Positions 41,991-49,789 of a stretch of DNA of 64,000 bases are shown piece after piece (the first letter of the stretch is position 1; every line of letters begins with the position of its first letter). The notes under the pieces were generated by a model that saw nothing but the letters and a program-made list of their open reading frames with translations, did not search any database and was not told the DNA's origin. The stretch is from Sphingomonas sp. AR_OL41 (GTDB lineage Bacteria; Pseudomonadota; Alphaproteobacteria; Sphingomonadales; Sphingomonadaceae). Location: positions 124,001 through 188,000 of the forward strand of contig NZ_JARYTI010000003.1 of the NCBI RefSeq assembly GCF_029911635.1, written 5' to 3'. The translations under genes were made by a program, and so were the position numbers.

Positions 41991-43559
41991 TCACGAGCAA
42001 CTACCCGGCGTCGGCGTGTGCGGCAGTGCGCGGCCAGCGGCGCGGGTGGTGAGCTTGCCATTGTCGACCGCCAGCACGCCGTTGACCAATACCGTGCGCA
42101 CGCCGGCGGCATAGAGCTTCGGCGCCTCATAGGTCGCGCGCGACGCATAGCTGGCGGGATCGAACACCACGACATCGGCAAAGGCGCCCGCGCGCAGATG
42201 CCCGCGGCCGGTCAAATGGAACCAGTCGGCGGGGACGGAAGAACTGCGCTCGATGAACTCGCGCAGAGTCAGGACATGGTCGGCGACGACATATTTGGCA
42301 TATTTGCGCGCGAAGGTGCCGTAGACGCGTGGATGACCGGGCGAGGCATCGGAATCGGTCATCACCCAGGGCTGGCGCATGAAGGCGGCGATGTCGGCCT
42401 CGCTCTGGTTGAACGACACCACGCCGGGATCGGCGATGCGGATCACCGCGATTGCCGCCGCGACGGGATCGACGCCCATCGCTTTGGCCACGTCGGACAG
42501 CTTGCGGTTGCGATAGCTGCCCTCGACGATCAGCAGCGAATCGGCGCCGCCGCGCTTGCGCATGTTCTCGACGATGTCGGTCCGCAGTTTCTCCGCAAGG
42601 GCGGGATCGTCGAAGCGCTTGAGCAAGGCGGCGCGGCCGCCATCCTGCGCCCAGAGCGGGATCAGCGAGGCGACGAGGCTCGTGCCGCTCGCCGACCAGG
42701 GATATTGACTGGCGGTGATGTCGAGCCCGGCGGCGCGCGCCGCTTCGATCCGCGCGATCACCTCGGGCGCCTTGCCCTGCACATCCACGCCGAGCGCCTT
42801 GATGTGCGAGACATGCACCGGAATATGCGCGTCACGGGCAATCGCGATCACCTCGTCGATCGCCGCCATCAGGCCGACGGTGTAGCTCGATTCGTCGCGG
42901 ATATGGCTGTCATAATAGCCGCCGAACCGCGCCGCCTCGGCCGACAAAGCGACCACCTCATCGGTCTTCGAAAAGCTTTGCGGAGCGTAGAACAGGCCGG
43001 TGGAAAGGCCGAGCGCGCCCTGGCACATCGCCCCTGCGACCATCGTCTTCATCCGCGCCAGCTCCGCCGGGGTCGGATCGCGCTTCGCTTCGCCGATCAC
43101 CGCCGCGCGGATTGAACCGAAGCCGGTATAGCTGGCATAGTTGATACCGACCGGCCTCGTCGCCGCGCTGCCCAGCACCTTGCCGACATCGATCGCGCCG
43201 CCGCCGTCATTGCCGATGAACGCCGTGGTCACGCCCTGCAGCAGGAACATCGGGATCAGGCGGCGCTGCGGGTCGGCGGCGGCGAGATCGTCGCTCATAT
43301 GCGTATGCGGATCGATGAAGCCCGGCGCGACGACCATGCCGTGCGCGTCGATCCTCCGCGTCGCCGACAGCGCGAGGTGCGGGCCGACCGCGACGATATG
43401 ATCGCCGACGATCGCCACATCGCCGATGAAGGGCGCGTCGGAACCGGTGAACACCGTACCGCCGCTGATCAGCAGGTCAACGCGCTGCGGCGCGGCGCTG
43501 GCGCCCAGCGTCAAGCCGGCGACCGCCGCTGCGGCCAGCATTCGCGCGATCACCCGCAT
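41991..43559 (-). CDS. N-acyl-D-amino-acid deacylase (D-aminoacylase family), exported
   Basis: A 522 aa amidohydrolase with a signal peptide (MLAAAAVAGLTLGASAAP). ATG 43559 is chosen because GGGGA precedes it by six bases; the frame reaches 43571. The metal site is HTH (His85, His87 in GFIDPHTHMSDDL), with later HVSHIKALG and DSDASPGHPRVYGTF motifs typical of D-aminoacylases. It would free D-amino acids from N-acyl forms in the periplasm. It overlaps dgcA by 10 bp, placing it in the D-amino-acid operon. Confidence 0.88.
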   Translation of the reverse strand: MRVIARMLAAAAVAGLTLGASAAPQRVDLLISGGTVFTGSDAPFIGDVAIVGDHIVAVGPHLALSATRRIDAHGMVVAPGFIDPHTHMSDDLAAADPQRRLIPMFLLQGVTTAFIGNDGGGAIDVGKVLGSAATRPVGINYASYTGFGSIRAAVIGEAKRDPTPAELARMKTMVAGAMCQGALGLSTGLFYAPQSFSKTDEVVALSAEAARFGGYYDSHIRDESSYTVGLMAAIDEVIAIARDAHIPVHVSHIKALGVDVQGKAPEVIARIEAARAAGLDITASQYPWSASGTSLVASLIPLWAQDGGRAALLKRFDDPALAEKLRTDIVENMRKRGGADSLLIVEGSYRNRKLSDVAKAMGVDPVAAAIAVIRIADPGVVSFNQSEADIAAFMRQPWVMTDSDASPGHPRVYGTFARKYAKYVVADHVLTLREFIERSSSVPADWFHLTGRGHLRAGAFADVVVFDPASYASRATYEAPKLYAAGVRTVLVNGVLAVDNGKLTTRAAGRALPHTPTPGSCS

Positions 43560-44545
43560 GGCGTTCCCCAAAATCCCGGTGCCGGCGGGAGCAGATAACC
43601 ATGCTCGTCACGCACGCCGCCGGGATAGTCCTCCTTCAGCCAGATCGGGCCGTCAAGGTCGACGAAGTCGCTCATCCGCGCGACGTGCAACGCCGGGGCG
43701 ATCGACAGCGACGAGCTGACCATGCAGCCGGTCATCAGGCCGAGCCCGCGTTCGCGGGCGGCATGCGCCAGTTCGAGCGCGGCGGTCAGCCCGCCGGCCT
43801 TGTCGAGCTTGACGTTGACCATCTGGTAGCGCCGCGCGACCTGCGGCAGGTCGGTCGCAACATGGACGGATTCGTCGGCGCAGATCGGGATGCTTGGCGC
43901 ATAGCCTTCGAGCCAGGCGTCGGCCTGTGCCGGCACGGGCTGTTCGAGCAACGCCACCCGCGCCTCGACCAGCACCGCCTGCATCGCGATCACCAGCGGC
44001 TGATCCCAGCTTTCATTGGGATCGACGATCAGCGCGGCGGCGGGCGCGGCGGCGCGGACCGCGCGGATCTGGCTCGCCGGATCGTTTGCATCGACCTTGA
44101 TCTTGATGACCGGCGCATCGGCGATCGCTGCGGCGGCAGCGGCCATCGCCGTGGGGGTATCGATCACCACGGTGAGCGCACTTGCCAGCCGTTCCGGCGC
44201 CGGCGCGCCGATCATCGTGTGAACGTCGGTACCGGCGCGCCGCGCTTCGAGGTCCCACAGCGCGCAATCAAGTGCGTTGCGCGCCGCACCGGGCGGAAGC
44301 AGGCTGGCCAGCGCGGCGCGATCGGCGCCAGCTTCAATCGCGGCGCGGACGGAGTCGACCGCAGCGATCGCCGTATCGATCGTCTCGCCATAACGGGCAT
44401 AGGGCACACCCTCGCCACGTCCTTCGACGCCGCCCTCGCCCAGCGTCACCGTGATCACGTCGGCGGCGATCTTCTCGCCGCGCGCAATCCGGAACGGACG
44501 AGTTAGCGCGAAGCGATCGTGCCGGACGCGGAGGGTTCGTAGCAT
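43550..44545 (-). CDS. dgcA: Enolase-superfamily dipeptide epimerase-like protein, DgcA-type
   Basis: A 331 aa enzyme of the mandelate-racemase/enolase group. It has VIKIKVDANDP (catalytic Lys-x-Lys), the metal ligands VDPNESWD, LLEQPV and ICADESV, and MVNVKLDKAGG with the second catalytic Lys, the L-Ala-D/L-Glu epimerase pattern. Starts at ATG 44545 and overlaps the DUF1611 gene by 43 bp. From memory, this DUF1611 partner has been named DgcA in a D-glutamate breakdown route in marine bacteria; the classical role is epimerising L-Ala-D-Glu from murein. Either fits this locus. Confidence 0.85.
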   Translation of the reverse strand: MLRTLRVRHDRFALTRPFRIARGEKIAADVITVTLGEGGVEGRGEGVPYARYGETIDTAIAAVDSVRAAIEAGADRAALASLLPPGAARNALDCALWDLEARRAGTDVHTMIGAPAPERLASALTVVIDTPTAMAAAAAAIADAPVIKIKVDANDPASQIRAVRAAAPAAALIVDPNESWDQPLVIAMQAVLVEARVALLEQPVPAQADAWLEGYAPSIPICADESVHVATDLPQVARRYQMVNVKLDKAGGLTAALELAHAARERGLGLMTGCMVSSSLSIAPALHVARMSDFVDLDGPIWLKEDYPGGVRDEHGYLLPPAPGFWGTPCG

Positions 44546-45537
44546 AGCAACTCGTCGAGAATGGCATCGACGCCGAAGGCGATCGGGTCGGTGCAGGGCA
44601 AGCCGGTCTGCGCCTCGAGCTGCGCGCAAAGCTGACGCGCGGCATGCGCCTCCATGCCCGAGGTGTTGAGGCAGATGCCGACCGGACGCACATCGGGGCT
44701 GGTCAGCCGCGCGACCTGAAGGTTGGCCGCCAGGCATTCAGTGAGGCCGGGCAGCAAGCGACCGGGGATGCCGCGCATATGCGCGCGCGCCGGATCGTGA
44801 CACATCACCAACGCCTCGGGCTGCGCGCCGTGGAGCAGGCCGGTCGAGACGCCGGCAAAGCTCGGGTGGAACAGCGACCCCTGCCCTTCGATCACGTCCC
44901 AGCCGTCATCGTCGCGCGCCGGGGCGAGTTGCTCGATCGCGCCGGAGATGAAATCGGCGACCACCGCATCGACCGGAACACCGCCGCCGGCGATGAGGAT
45001 GCCGGTCTGTCCGGTGGCGCGAAAATCGGCGGCGATGCCGCGCGCGCGCAGCCCCTCGACCAGCGCCAGCGAGGCATACATCTTGCCGACCGAGCAATCG
45101 GTGCCGACGGTCAGCAGGCGGTGGCCGGCGCGGGCATAACCATTGCCCACCGGCAGATCGGCCGGCGGATCGCGCACGTCGAACAGCTGCACGCCATGTT
45201 GCTGCGCAAGCGCGGCGAGACGCGGCACGTCACGCAGCCGCTGATGCAGCCCGGCAGCGACGTTCATGCCGGCCTCGATCGCGGCGGCGGCATCGTCGAC
45301 CAGCGCCGCACCCATCGTGCCGCCCGAATTGGCGATGCCGAGCACCAGCGTCCGCGCGCCCGCCGCAGCCGCTTCGGCGATGGTCAAGCGCGGCAGGCCG
45401 AGCCTGAGCGGACAATCGTCGTGGCGGAATTCGCCGACGCAATCCTGCGGGCGGAAGGTTGCCAGCCCGCGCGACGTCTTGATGCCGACGAAATCGGTGC
45501 TGCTGCCGAGATAGAGGAGGTAAGGCGCGGGGATCAT
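44503..45537 (-). CDS. dgcN: DUF1611 family protein, DgcN-like
   Basis: A 344 aa cytoplasmic protein with an N-terminal Rossmann-like part (ARTLVLGIANSGGTMGAALVDDA) and a C-terminal P-loop-like part (VGTDCSVGKMYASLALVEGLRARG), which together define DUF1611. Members pair with DgcA-type epimerases; from memory one was reported as a D-glutamate N-acetyltransferase (DgcN). The next gene overlaps it, so the two are almost certainly co-expressed. Its ribosome site is weak. The function is inferred from family and context. Confidence 0.8.
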   Translation of the reverse strand: MIPAPYLLYLGSSTDFVGIKTSRGLATFRPQDCVGEFRHDDCPLRLGLPRLTIAEAAAAGARTLVLGIANSGGTMGAALVDDAAAAIEAGMNVAAGLHQRLRDVPRLAALAQQHGVQLFDVRDPPADLPVGNGYARAGHRLLTVGTDCSVGKMYASLALVEGLRARGIAADFRATGQTGILIAGGGVPVDAVVADFISGAIEQLAPARDDDGWDVIEGQGSLFHPSFAGVSTGLLHGAQPEALVMCHDPARAHMRGIPGRLLPGLTECLAANLQVARLTSPDVRPVGICLNTSGMEAHAARQLCAQLEAQTGLPCTDPIAFGVDAILDELLCYEPSASGTIASR

Positions 45538-45612
45538 TGTGCGACCCTAAGCGCGCACCGTGCCGACCGCGCATAGTGAGTGCGGGCGCGGCTATAGCCT
45601 CGCTTTATGGCT

Positions 45613-46497
45613 TCACGGTGCGTCGATGACCTTGGCCAATGTCTTGAGAAACTCGGTCGCCAGCGCGGTCGGCGGGCGGTTGAGCAGGAACATGGCGTGG
45701 ACGTCGAAGGTGATCTGCGGTTTCAGCGGCCGCATCGCCATGCCGGGCACGAGCGCGGCCTGCGCGGTGAAGCTGTCGACCACGGTGAAACCGACGCCCT
45801 GCCGCACCAGCGTCGCGGCGATGTGGAAGGTGCGCGCGGTCACCACCTCGTCGAGCTCGAGATCGACGCGGTCGATTTCCTGGGTGAACAGCTGGCCGAT
45901 CGGCCCGCTGCCGGCGACAGTGATGAAGCGCTGGCCGCGCAAGCACTCCAGTTCGACGCGCGGCGGGGCATCGGGCATGTCCTGCTCGCGGTAGAGCATG
46001 ACCAGCTCGCCCTCGCCGAGCCAGCGGTGGCCGAGCGGCGCGGCCGGCGGCACCTCATAGGCGATCGCGACATCGGTCTCGCGCTCGTAGAGTTTGCGCA
46101 GCAGATCGTCGTGATGGACGGTCTGGAGGTCGAACTTGACGTTCTGGTGCGTGCGCAGGAAGCGCGACACTGCGGTCGGCAGCGCATCGAGCGCCAGCGA
46201 CGGCAGCGCGGACAGGCGCAGCGTGCCGACGGTGCCGCGCCGCAGGTTCCGCCCCGCTTCGCGCAGCGCATAGACGCGGTCCTGGATCTCGCGCACCTCA
46301 GTGAACAGGATATGCGCGTCGTCGGTCGGCACCAGCCGCCCGGCGGTGCGCTCGAACAGCGGGAAGCCGAGCAGCGATTCGGCGTGGCGCAGCGTCTTCG
46401 AGACCGAGGGTTGCGAGATGTTGAGCGCGCGCGCCGCGCCGCTGACCGAGCCGTTGACATAAACGGCGTGGAATATCTCGATGTGGCGCAGGTTCAT
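45613..46497 (-). CDS. LysR family transcriptional regulator of the D-amino-acid cluster
   Basis: A 294 aa regulator: [51 protein letters not shown] is the N-terminal HTH. The effector domain runs from about residue 90 ([15 protein letters not shown]). It is encoded in the same direction as the cluster, between the serine hydrolase (4-bp ATGA overlap) and DUF1611 (75-bp gap), so it probably controls both its own unit and the divergent symporter. Confidence 0.9.
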   Translation of the reverse strand: MNLRHIEIFHAVYVNGSVSGAARALNISQPSVSKTLRHAESLLGFPLFERTAGRLVPTDDAHILFTEVREIQDRVYALREAGRNLRRGTVGTLRLSALPSLALDALPTAVSRFLRTHQNVKFDLQTVHHDDLLRKLYERETDVAIAYEVPPAAPLGHRWLGEGELVMLYREQDMPDAPPRVELECLRGQRFITVAGSGPIGQLFTQEIDRVDLELDEVVTARTFHIAATLVRQGVGFTVVDSFTAQAALVPGMAMRPLKPQITFDVHAMFLLNRPPTALATEFLKTLAKVIDAP

Positions 46498-47657
46498 CGG
46501 GTGCCTCGCGCGAGCATTTCCTCGGCCGGGGTATAGGCCGAGTTAGCCGCCTGCGGGTGCGCCGGCACGTCGGTGGCGAAATAGGCGACGCCAGTGCCGC
46601 GCGCGCGATCGATCCACAGCCCGGAGCGCAGGCCATAGGCCTCACCAGCATGGCCGATACGGTGGCGGCCGTCGCCGAACGGATCGTCACGGCAACCCTT
46701 GGCGTTGGTCGCGAGGAAGGTCACGGCCAAGCCATAACCGCAGGTAAAGCCCGCGTCAGTTTCACCATTGGCCCCTGCCCCGACCTGGCCGTTGAAGGTC
46801 CAGAGCGGCGTTTCGAGCAGTGCGACCGAGGCAGGGTTGAGCAGCCGGACACCATCAACCGCACCATTGCCGAGCAGCAAGCGACCGACCTTGGCGAGAT
46901 CGCGCATCGAGATGCGCAGCCCGCCCTGCGGCGCGAACATCGCGCCGTTCCTGCCGGCCTGCCAGCGCGCGAGATCGCAGCTGCCATCGGCGGCGGGGGT
47001 TACCGGGCAGACCGGCATCGCGCCCTTGTTGTCGTCGCGCACGGCAACGCCGTCGCGGTACAGCACCACCGCGCGCGCGGCGCGCGCTGGCGTGCAGCTC
47101 GCCCAATTGTAACAAGCGTCGAGCTTGAGCGGGTCGAGCACCAGGCGCTTCATCAACCGGTCGAAGCGCTCGCCCGTCGCGCGCTCCATCACCGCGGCGA
47201 TCACCGGGAAATTGAAGTTGGTGTAGTGGAACCAGCCACCGGGAGCGTGCTCGGCGTCCCATGCCCCGGGGTCGGCGAGCACGCGGCGCAGGTCGGCATC
47301 GAGCGGCAGAACATAGTCGATGCGGTCGGTCAGGCTCGAACGGTGCGACATCAGCAGGCGCAAGGTGATCGGCGTATCGGGAAAGGCCGGATTACGCAGC
47401 GACCAGCCGAGCTGGGTCGAAACATCGGCATCGAGATCGAGCCGGTGCTGCTCGACCAGTCGCATCACCGCGATCGCGACGACGAGTTTCGAGATCGACG
47501 CGACGCGGACCGGATCGTCAGCGCTTACCTTGCGCTGCACGGCGAGATCAGCCCATCCGGTGGCGCGGGCAGATGTCTCGTGATGACGATCGAAAGTGAC
47601 ACGCACCGTCGCAACGGGTTGCACGACGGCGGCGAGGGCGAGGAGCGGAAGCAGCAT
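46494..47657 (-). CDS. Exported serine hydrolase, beta-lactamase / D-peptidase family
   Basis: A 387 aa protein with an N-terminal hydrophobic signal ([15 protein letters not shown]). The nucleophile motif is SISK (Ser54-Lys57), the second is YTN in [10 protein letters not shown], and HAGEAYG takes the KTG place. Such enzymes include D-aminopeptidases, DD-peptidases and esterases. In this locus it would plausibly release D-amino acids or peptides in the periplasm. It is the first gene of the operon and overlaps the LysR gene. Confidence 0.85.
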   Translation of the reverse strand: MLLPLLALAAVVQPVATVRVTFDRHHETSARATGWADLAVQRKVSADDPVRVASISKLVVAIAVMRLVEQHRLDLDADVSTQLGWSLRNPAFPDTPITLRLLMSHRSSLTDRIDYVLPLDADLRRVLADPGAWDAEHAPGGWFHYTNFNFPVIAAVMERATGERFDRLMKRLVLDPLKLDACYNWASCTPARAARAVVLYRDGVAVRDDNKGAMPVCPVTPAADGSCDLARWQAGRNGAMFAPQGGLRISMRDLAKVGRLLLGNGAVDGVRLLNPASVALLETPLWTFNGQVGAGANGETDAGFTCGYGLAVTFLATNAKGCRDDPFGDGRHRIGHAGEAYGLRSGLWIDRARGTGVAYFATDVPAHPQAANSAYTPAEEMLARGTR

Positions 47658-47731
47658 CGCTATAACCTAGCGCCTCGGCACCGCGCCGTACAATGCCCGG
47701 CGGCTCTACCCGACCGCGCAGATTTTTCTTG

Positions 47732-47759
47732 CCAAGCGAGCGGGAAACCGGTCGCTTGG
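47732..47759. promoter_or_regulatory. Inverted repeat upstream of the divergent symporter
   Basis: Perfect 8-bp arms CCAAGCGA / TCGCTTGG separated by 12 bases, ending 22 bp before the symporter start and within the 124-bp divergent gap. Good candidate for an operator, possibly of the LysR protein encoded in this cluster. Confidence 0.45.
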
Positions 47760-47781
47760 GCGAGACAAACAGGGAGGGCAA

Positions 47782-49047
47782 ATGTCGCAGGCTACACGGA
47801 TTTTGCTGGCGCTGGTCGCCGGGTTGCTGGTCGGCATCGCCGCGCGGGCCTTCGCACCCGGTGCGGCGATCGACGCGATCGCCTGGGTTCAGCCGGTCGG
47901 CCACGCCTGGCTGCACGGGCTGCAGATGGTGATCGTGCCGTTGATCATCGGCTTGCTGGTGACCGGAATCGGCGCGGCAGCCAATGCGGCGCGTGCCGGG
48001 CGGATCGCGCTGCGATCGGTGCTGAGCTTCGTCGCGATCCTGTGGACGACGACAATCATGTCGGCGCTGGTCATGCCTGTGCTGCTCGAAATGTGGCCGC
48101 TATCCGCCACGCTGTCGCATGACCTGCGCCAGGCGCTGACCGGTGCGACGCCGGTCGGCACGGTACCGACGCTGGGTGATTTCTTCGACAAGATCGTGCC
48201 GTCGAATGTGGTGGCGGCGGCGGCGAGTGACGCGTTCCTGCCGCTGACGATCTTCAGTCTCGCGCTCGCCTTCGCGATCACCCAGCTCGATCCTGCGCCG
48301 CGCAAGCAGCTGACCGACCTGTTCCAGGCCTTCACCGACGCGATGCTGGTAATCATCGGCTGGGTGCTCAAGCTGGCGCCGATCGGCGTTTTCGCGCTGG
48401 CGTACGGTGTCGGCGCGCAAACCGGGGTCGGCGCGGTCGCCGCGCTGGTGCATTATATCGTGATGGTTTCGTCGATCGGCTTCATCGTCCTGCTCGCTGC
48501 CTATCCGCTGGCGATGATCGTCGGCCGCGTCTCATTGGTGCGATTCGCCCGCACCGTGGCGCCGGCGCAGGCAGTGGCGATCAGCACGCAATCGTCGCTC
48601 GCGACGCTTCCGGCGATGCTGGCCGCGTCGGAGGACCTAGGCGCCTCCCCCGCCACCGCAGGCATCGTGCTGCCGATCGCGGTGGCGGTCTTCCGCGCGA
48701 CCAGCCCCGCTATGAACCTCGCCGTCGCGCTGTACATCGCGCACTGGCTCGGCGTCCCGATCGGACCCGGCGCGATGTTCTTCGGCGTCGTCACCGCCGC
48801 GATCACCACGATGGGCTCGATCAGCCTGCCGGGCACGATCAGCTACATCGCCTCGGTCGCGCCGGTCGCGCTGGCGATGCACGTGCCGATTGAGGCGCTC
48901 GGCCTGCTGATCGCGGTCGAGACGATCCCCGACCTGTTCCGCACGGTCGGCAATGTCACGATGGATGTCGCGGTGACGATCGGCGTGGCGCGGCGCTCGA
49001 AGGACGATGTCGCGCCGAACGAGATTCCGACGCTGACGCTGCAATGA
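47782..49047 (+). CDS. Dicarboxylate/amino acid:cation symporter (DAACS), divergent
   Basis: A 421 aa transporter related to the one at 40625, with STQSSLATLPAMLAAS (HP1), NLAVALYIAHWLG (in place of the NMDGT region) and TMGSISLPGTISYIASVAPV (HP2). The NMDGT motif is altered to NLAVA, and KDGT is absent, so ion coupling or substrate may differ. GGGAGG precedes the ATG. It is divergent from the serine hydrolase/LysR operon. Confidence 0.9.
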   Translation: MSQATRILLALVAGLLVGIAARAFAPGAAIDAIAWVQPVGHAWLHGLQMVIVPLIIGLLVTGIGAAANAARAGRIALRSVLSFVAILWTTTIMSALVMPVLLEMWPLSATLSHDLRQALTGATPVGTVPTLGDFFDKIVPSNVVAAAASDAFLPLTIFSLALAFAITQLDPAPRKQLTDLFQAFTDAMLVIIGWVLKLAPIGVFALAYGVGAQTGVGAVAALVHYIVMVSSIGFIVLLAAYPLAMIVGRVSLVRFARTVAPAQAVAISTQSSLATLPAMLAASEDLGASPATAGIVLPIAVAVFRATSPAMNLAVALYIAHWLGVPIGPGAMFFGVVTAAITTMGSISLPGTISYIASVAPVALAMHVPIEALGLLIAVETIPDLFRTVGNVTMDVAVTIGVARRSKDDVAPNEIPTLTLQ

Positions 49048-49066
49048 TGCTGCCCGGAAAAACAAA

Positions 49067-49096
49067 CCCCCGCCAGGTCGATGACCTTGGCGGGGG
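49067..49096 (-). terminator. Intrinsic terminator of tRNA-Arg
   Basis: Read on the minus strand, a stem CCCCCGCCA(A)GGTC / GACCTGGCGGGGG is followed by TTTGTTTTT, a strong intrinsic terminator 5 bp after the tRNA. The same hairpin can stop plus-strand transcription from the symporter, but without a T-run. Confidence 0.9.
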
Positions 49097-49100
49097 ATGT

Positions 49101-49177
49101 TGGTGCGCCCGGAACGATTCGAACGTCCGACCCTCAGATTCGTAGTCTGATGCTCTATCCAGCTGAGCTACGGGCGC
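49101..49177 (-). tRNA. tRNA-Arg (anticodon ACG), CCA encoded
   Basis: On the minus strand the 77-nt sequence begins GCGCCCGTAGCTCAGCTGGA and folds into a cloverleaf. The acceptor stem is GCGCCCG/CGGGCGC, the D arm GCTCAGCTGGATAGAGC, the anticodon stem TCAGA/TCTGA with loop CTACGAA (anticodon ACG), and the T arm contains GTTCGAATC. The discriminator A and encoded CCA end at 49101. A34 would be modified to inosine. Confidence 0.97.
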
Positions 49178-49260
49178 TTGGGAAGTGGGTCCATAGAGGC
49201 GACATTCGGCGGGCGCAAGTGCGTTGCTTGTATCTTCTGCGCACAATAGACGGTGGCGCG

Positions 49261-49764
49261 ATGAAACAGCTTTTCCCCCTCGCCGGTCTCGCGCTGCTGA
49301 TCGGCGGCTGCGTCAGCCCCGACACGTCGCGCTATCCCTCCTTGCTGCCGCGGCCGATCGAATCGCGCAGCGACGCCGAACCAGTGGTGACGCCGCCGGC
49401 TTTGGCCGCGGCCGACCCGGCGACCGAATCGAAGCTCGCCGCCTTCCGCACGACGCTGGGCGACACCGACATGGCGTTCGCCGCCGCCGCTGACCGCGCC
49501 GAGGCTGCGGCGCGGCTCGCCAAGGGCGATGCGGTCGGCAGCGACCGCTGGATCACGGCGCAGACCGCGCTGGCCGAGCTCGACGGGCATCGGGCCACGC
49601 TGTCGGGGGCGGTGACCGATATCGAGCAGATGGCAATCGAGCGCGCGGCGGCCGGAGAGGCGGAATATCCCGGGCTGGAGGCGCTTCGCGGCGCGGTGCA
49701 GACCGCGCTCGATGCCGAATCGGCGCGAATCGCCACGATTCAGGCGATGCTTCCTGCCGGCTGA
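49261..49764 (+). CDS. Lipoprotein, unknown function
   Basis: A 167 aa protein with a lipobox LIGGC (Cys17) after a short hydrophobic stretch (FPLAGLALLIGG). The mature region is a long Ala-rich helical hairpin (residues about 60-165), possibly a coiled coil (FRTTLGDTDMAFAAAADRAEAAARLA, IEQMAIERAAAGEAEYP). The start at ATG 49261 is supported by the signal sequence; the frame is open upstream through the antisense tRNA but is not coding there. Not recognised further. Confidence 0.8.
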   Translation: MKQLFPLAGLALLIGGCVSPDTSRYPSLLPRPIESRSDAEPVVTPPALAAADPATESKLAAFRTTLGDTDMAFAAAADRAEAAARLAKGDAVGSDRWITAQTALAELDGHRATLSGAVTDIEQMAIERAAAGEAEYPGLEALRGAVQTALDAESARIATIQAMLPAG

Positions 49765-49789
49765 GTGATTCGCGAAGCCGCCGCCCGAA

